A stretch of 64,000 bases of DNA from Alkalicoccobacillus porphyridii (GTDB taxonomy: Bacteria > Bacillota > Bacilli > Bacillales > Bacillaceae_D), in NCBI RefSeq assembly GCF_007293315.1, contig NZ_VLXZ01000003.1:366640-430639 (forward strand), read 5' to 3'. The position numbers and the translations under genes were made by a program. Positions 62,608 through 64,000 of the stretch are shown in pieces. Within the stretch, counting starts at the first letter, position 1. The number at the start of each line of letters is the position of its first letter. The notes under the pieces are model-generated. The model made no database searches. It was given only the letters and a program-made list of their open reading frames with translations, and was not told the DNA's origin.

Positions 62608-63702
62608 ATGATTGTGCCTGTTCATGTTTTGCAAGAGGGCTGTATTGTTAAATCCGATGTGTACGCAGCGGCCTCTATTCCGTTACTAAAAGGTCATACT
62701 GTCATTACAGAGAGGCACCTCTCTTTTTTACGTGCATTTTTTATTAAAGAAGTGGATGTAGAACATTTGCTCGCAGACGGTCAGATCTTCTCTCCCGCTC
62801 TTTCTAGTACAATGAATAAAGAGGAGTCGCTTCCCGCGGCAGAATCTTCATTTTTTGACATGTATACTGAGGCAGTCCAGTTGTTTAAGAAGGAATTCGA
62901 ACGATGGCAGGCGGGAATGCCCGTGTCAGTCCATGAACTTCGGACGATTATGCTACCGTTGTTTGAAAAGGTTATTAAGGATCCGGAGCATTTGATGTCG
63001 CTTCATCAATTTTCCCATAAGTGTGATTACCAGTATCATCATTCTGTCTCTGTGGGCTTATTATCCGCATCTCTTGGCTACAAACTACAATACGAATCCG
63101 GAGACTGGATTCAAATAGGTTTAGCTGGATTGTTGTCCGATATAGGCATGGCTAAAATTGCATCCACTTCTTTAAATAAAGGCGGACCTCTAACTGCCTT
63201 TGAATTTGAAGATGTGAAAAAGCATCCTATCTATAGCTACAAAATGGTGAAAGATTCTACTGGATTAACAGCTGCAGCTAAGTTAGCGATTTTGCAGCAT
63301 CATGAACGAACGGATCGACAAGGGTATCCGATGGCTATTGGAGCAGAGAAGCTTCATCCTTATAGTGAGATCATTGCTGTAGCTGATGTGTACCATGCCA
63401 TGTCTTCTGAGCGACCCCATCGAGCTAAACATTCTATCTATTATATTTTAGAAGAGATGCGCCGCCAAAACTTCGGCCCTTTAAATATTCCAGCCGTGTT
63501 AGCTTTAACCGAGCAGCTTTTGCAGTTTACAGTTGGTGCTTCTGTTCGTTTAAATACTGAAGAAGAAGGGGAAATTATTTTTGTTACTCCGCAAGATCTA
63601 ACTAAACCTATGGTTAAATTATATGAGTCAGGTGAAATCATTAATCTTAACTATCAAACTCATATTTATATTGAAGATATATTATCTAAGAAAAAATCTT
63701 AA
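62608..63702 (+). CDS. HD-GYP domain protein with degenerate HD motif
   Basis: The 364-aa protein starts at ATG behind GGGGAG. The N-terminal 110 residues are a DUF3391-like segment. The HD-GYP domain (about 130-340) keeps HHSVSVGLLSASLG, LNKGGPLT, KHP, HHERTDRQGYP and AVADVYHAM. The HD pair itself reads SDIGM instead of HDIGK. Both the metal-binding His and the Lys are gone, so phosphodiesterase activity on c-di-GMP is doubtful; binding may remain. Located between gyrA and the rRNA operon. Confidence 0.85.
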   Translation: MIVPVHVLQEGCIVKSDVYAAASIPLLKGHTVITERHLSFLRAFFIKEVDVEHLLADGQIFSPALSSTMNKEESLPAAESSFFDMYTEAVQLFKKEFERWQAGMPVSVHELRTIMLPLFEKVIKDPEHLMSLHQFSHKCDYQYHHSVSVGLLSASLGYKLQYESGDWIQIGLAGLLSDIGMAKIASTSLNKGGPLTAFEFEDVKKHPIYSYKMVKDSTGLTAAAKLAILQHHERTDRQGYPMAIGAEKLHPYSEIIAVADVYHAMSSERPHRAKHSIYYILEEMRRQNFGPLNIPAVLALTEQLLQFTVGASVRLNTEEEGEIIFVTPQDLTKPMVKLYESGEIINLNYQTHIYIEDILSKKKS

Positions 63703-63709
63703 AAAACAG

Positions 63710-63814
63710 TTGTGGAGAATCAATTAGTTATGCTATACTATTTCTTGTCCTAAAGAACAACATTATTATTTATTTGAAAAAGTTGTTGACGAAGACATCT
63801 GGAAATGGTATATT
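63710..63814 (+). promoter_or_regulatory. Tandem rRNA operon promoters
   Basis: P1: TTGTGG at 63710, 18 bases, TATACT at 63734. P2: TTGACG at 63786-63791, 17 bases, TATATT at 63809-63814. The leader then contains TTCTTTGAAAACTGAAC, typical of Bacillus rrn leaders. Confidence 0.8.
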
Positions 63815-63962
63815 AGTTAAGTCGCCAAATGAGCGACGGAAGTTCTTTGAAAACTGAACAGAAGCCAAGCGTACGAAGAGATACACGATATCTCATAGTC
63901 ATAAAAAGTCGCAATTTCGATTGCGCAAAGCAAGTCAGCAATGAGCAATCAGCTCATCCACT

Positions 63963-64000
63963 TTTATGGAGAGTTTGATCCTGGCTCAGGACGAACGCTG
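63963..64000 (+). rRNA. 16S ribosomal RNA, 5' end only
   Basis: TTTATGGAGAGTTTGATCCT begins the 16S gene and GGCTCAGGACGAACGCTG continues to the window edge. Confidence 0.95.

Overview
The window is the replication-origin region of a low-GC Gram-positive chromosome of the Bacillaceae. The gene order walR-walK-walH-walI-walJ ... purA-dnaC-rplI-gdpP-yybS-rpsR-ssb-rpsF ... soj-parB, noc-rsmG-mnmG-mnmE-jag-spoIIIJ-rnpA-rpmH // dnaA-dnaN-yaaA-recF-remB-gyrB-gyrA followed by a 16S rRNA gene is the classical Bacillus oriC arrangement. yyaC, jag/spoIIIJ and noc indicate an endospore former. Many acidic residues in surface proteins would fit an alkaliphilic or halotolerant relative (inference only).

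Layout. 1-1242: 3'-truncated thiamine-diphosphate enzyme. 1.2-6.7 kb: a decayed gene, an orphan response regulator whose receiver has lost its acidic pocket, and a Fur-box-preceded siderophore ABC importer of the YclNOPQ type. 6.9-9.2 kb: a cell-wall anchored repeat protein. 9.4-13.1 kb: an AT-rich defence operon on the minus strand (Mrr-like type IV restriction protein, class 2 OLD nuclease/GajA, compact UvrD-like helicase/GajB). 13.3-16.0 kb: SDR dehydrogenase with divergent TetR regulator, an unknown 301-aa protein with a possible nuclease core, and a duplicated scrap of tetR. 16.2-26.8 kb: rlmH, a small CxxH/CxxC protein, an HtrA-type protease, and the WalRKHIJ operon, with an inserted lysR/flavin-reductase pair and a CPBP protease gene between walJ and the protease. 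27.0-27.4 kb: five tRNAs. 27.6-51.7 kb: the conserved leftward core genes, with ParABS, Noc and three parS sites. 51.7-55.0 kb: oriC (DnaA boxes on both sides of dnaA, AT-rich unwinding region after dnaA). 55-64 kb: rightward dnaN to gyrA, an HD-GYP protein with a broken HD motif, tandem rRNA promoters and the start of a 16S gene.

The most unusual content is non-coding. (1) Two intergenic arrays, at 29.27-29.91 kb and 52.35-52.63 kb, carry the pentamer CAAGA (or its complement TCTTG) spaced 20 or 21 bp apart. Both share the same average period (62/3 bp), about two helical turns, although their other sequence differs. (2) A family of six or so ~125-bp imperfect palindromes lies between genes. 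Their outer and inner stems differ in sequence but change in a compensated way. One copy is split by a 229-bp MITE-like insertion. (3) A second DnaA-box cluster lies next to rlmH, about 37 kb from oriC. These three, with the defence operon and the neighbouring 301-aa protein, are the best candidates for new biology.
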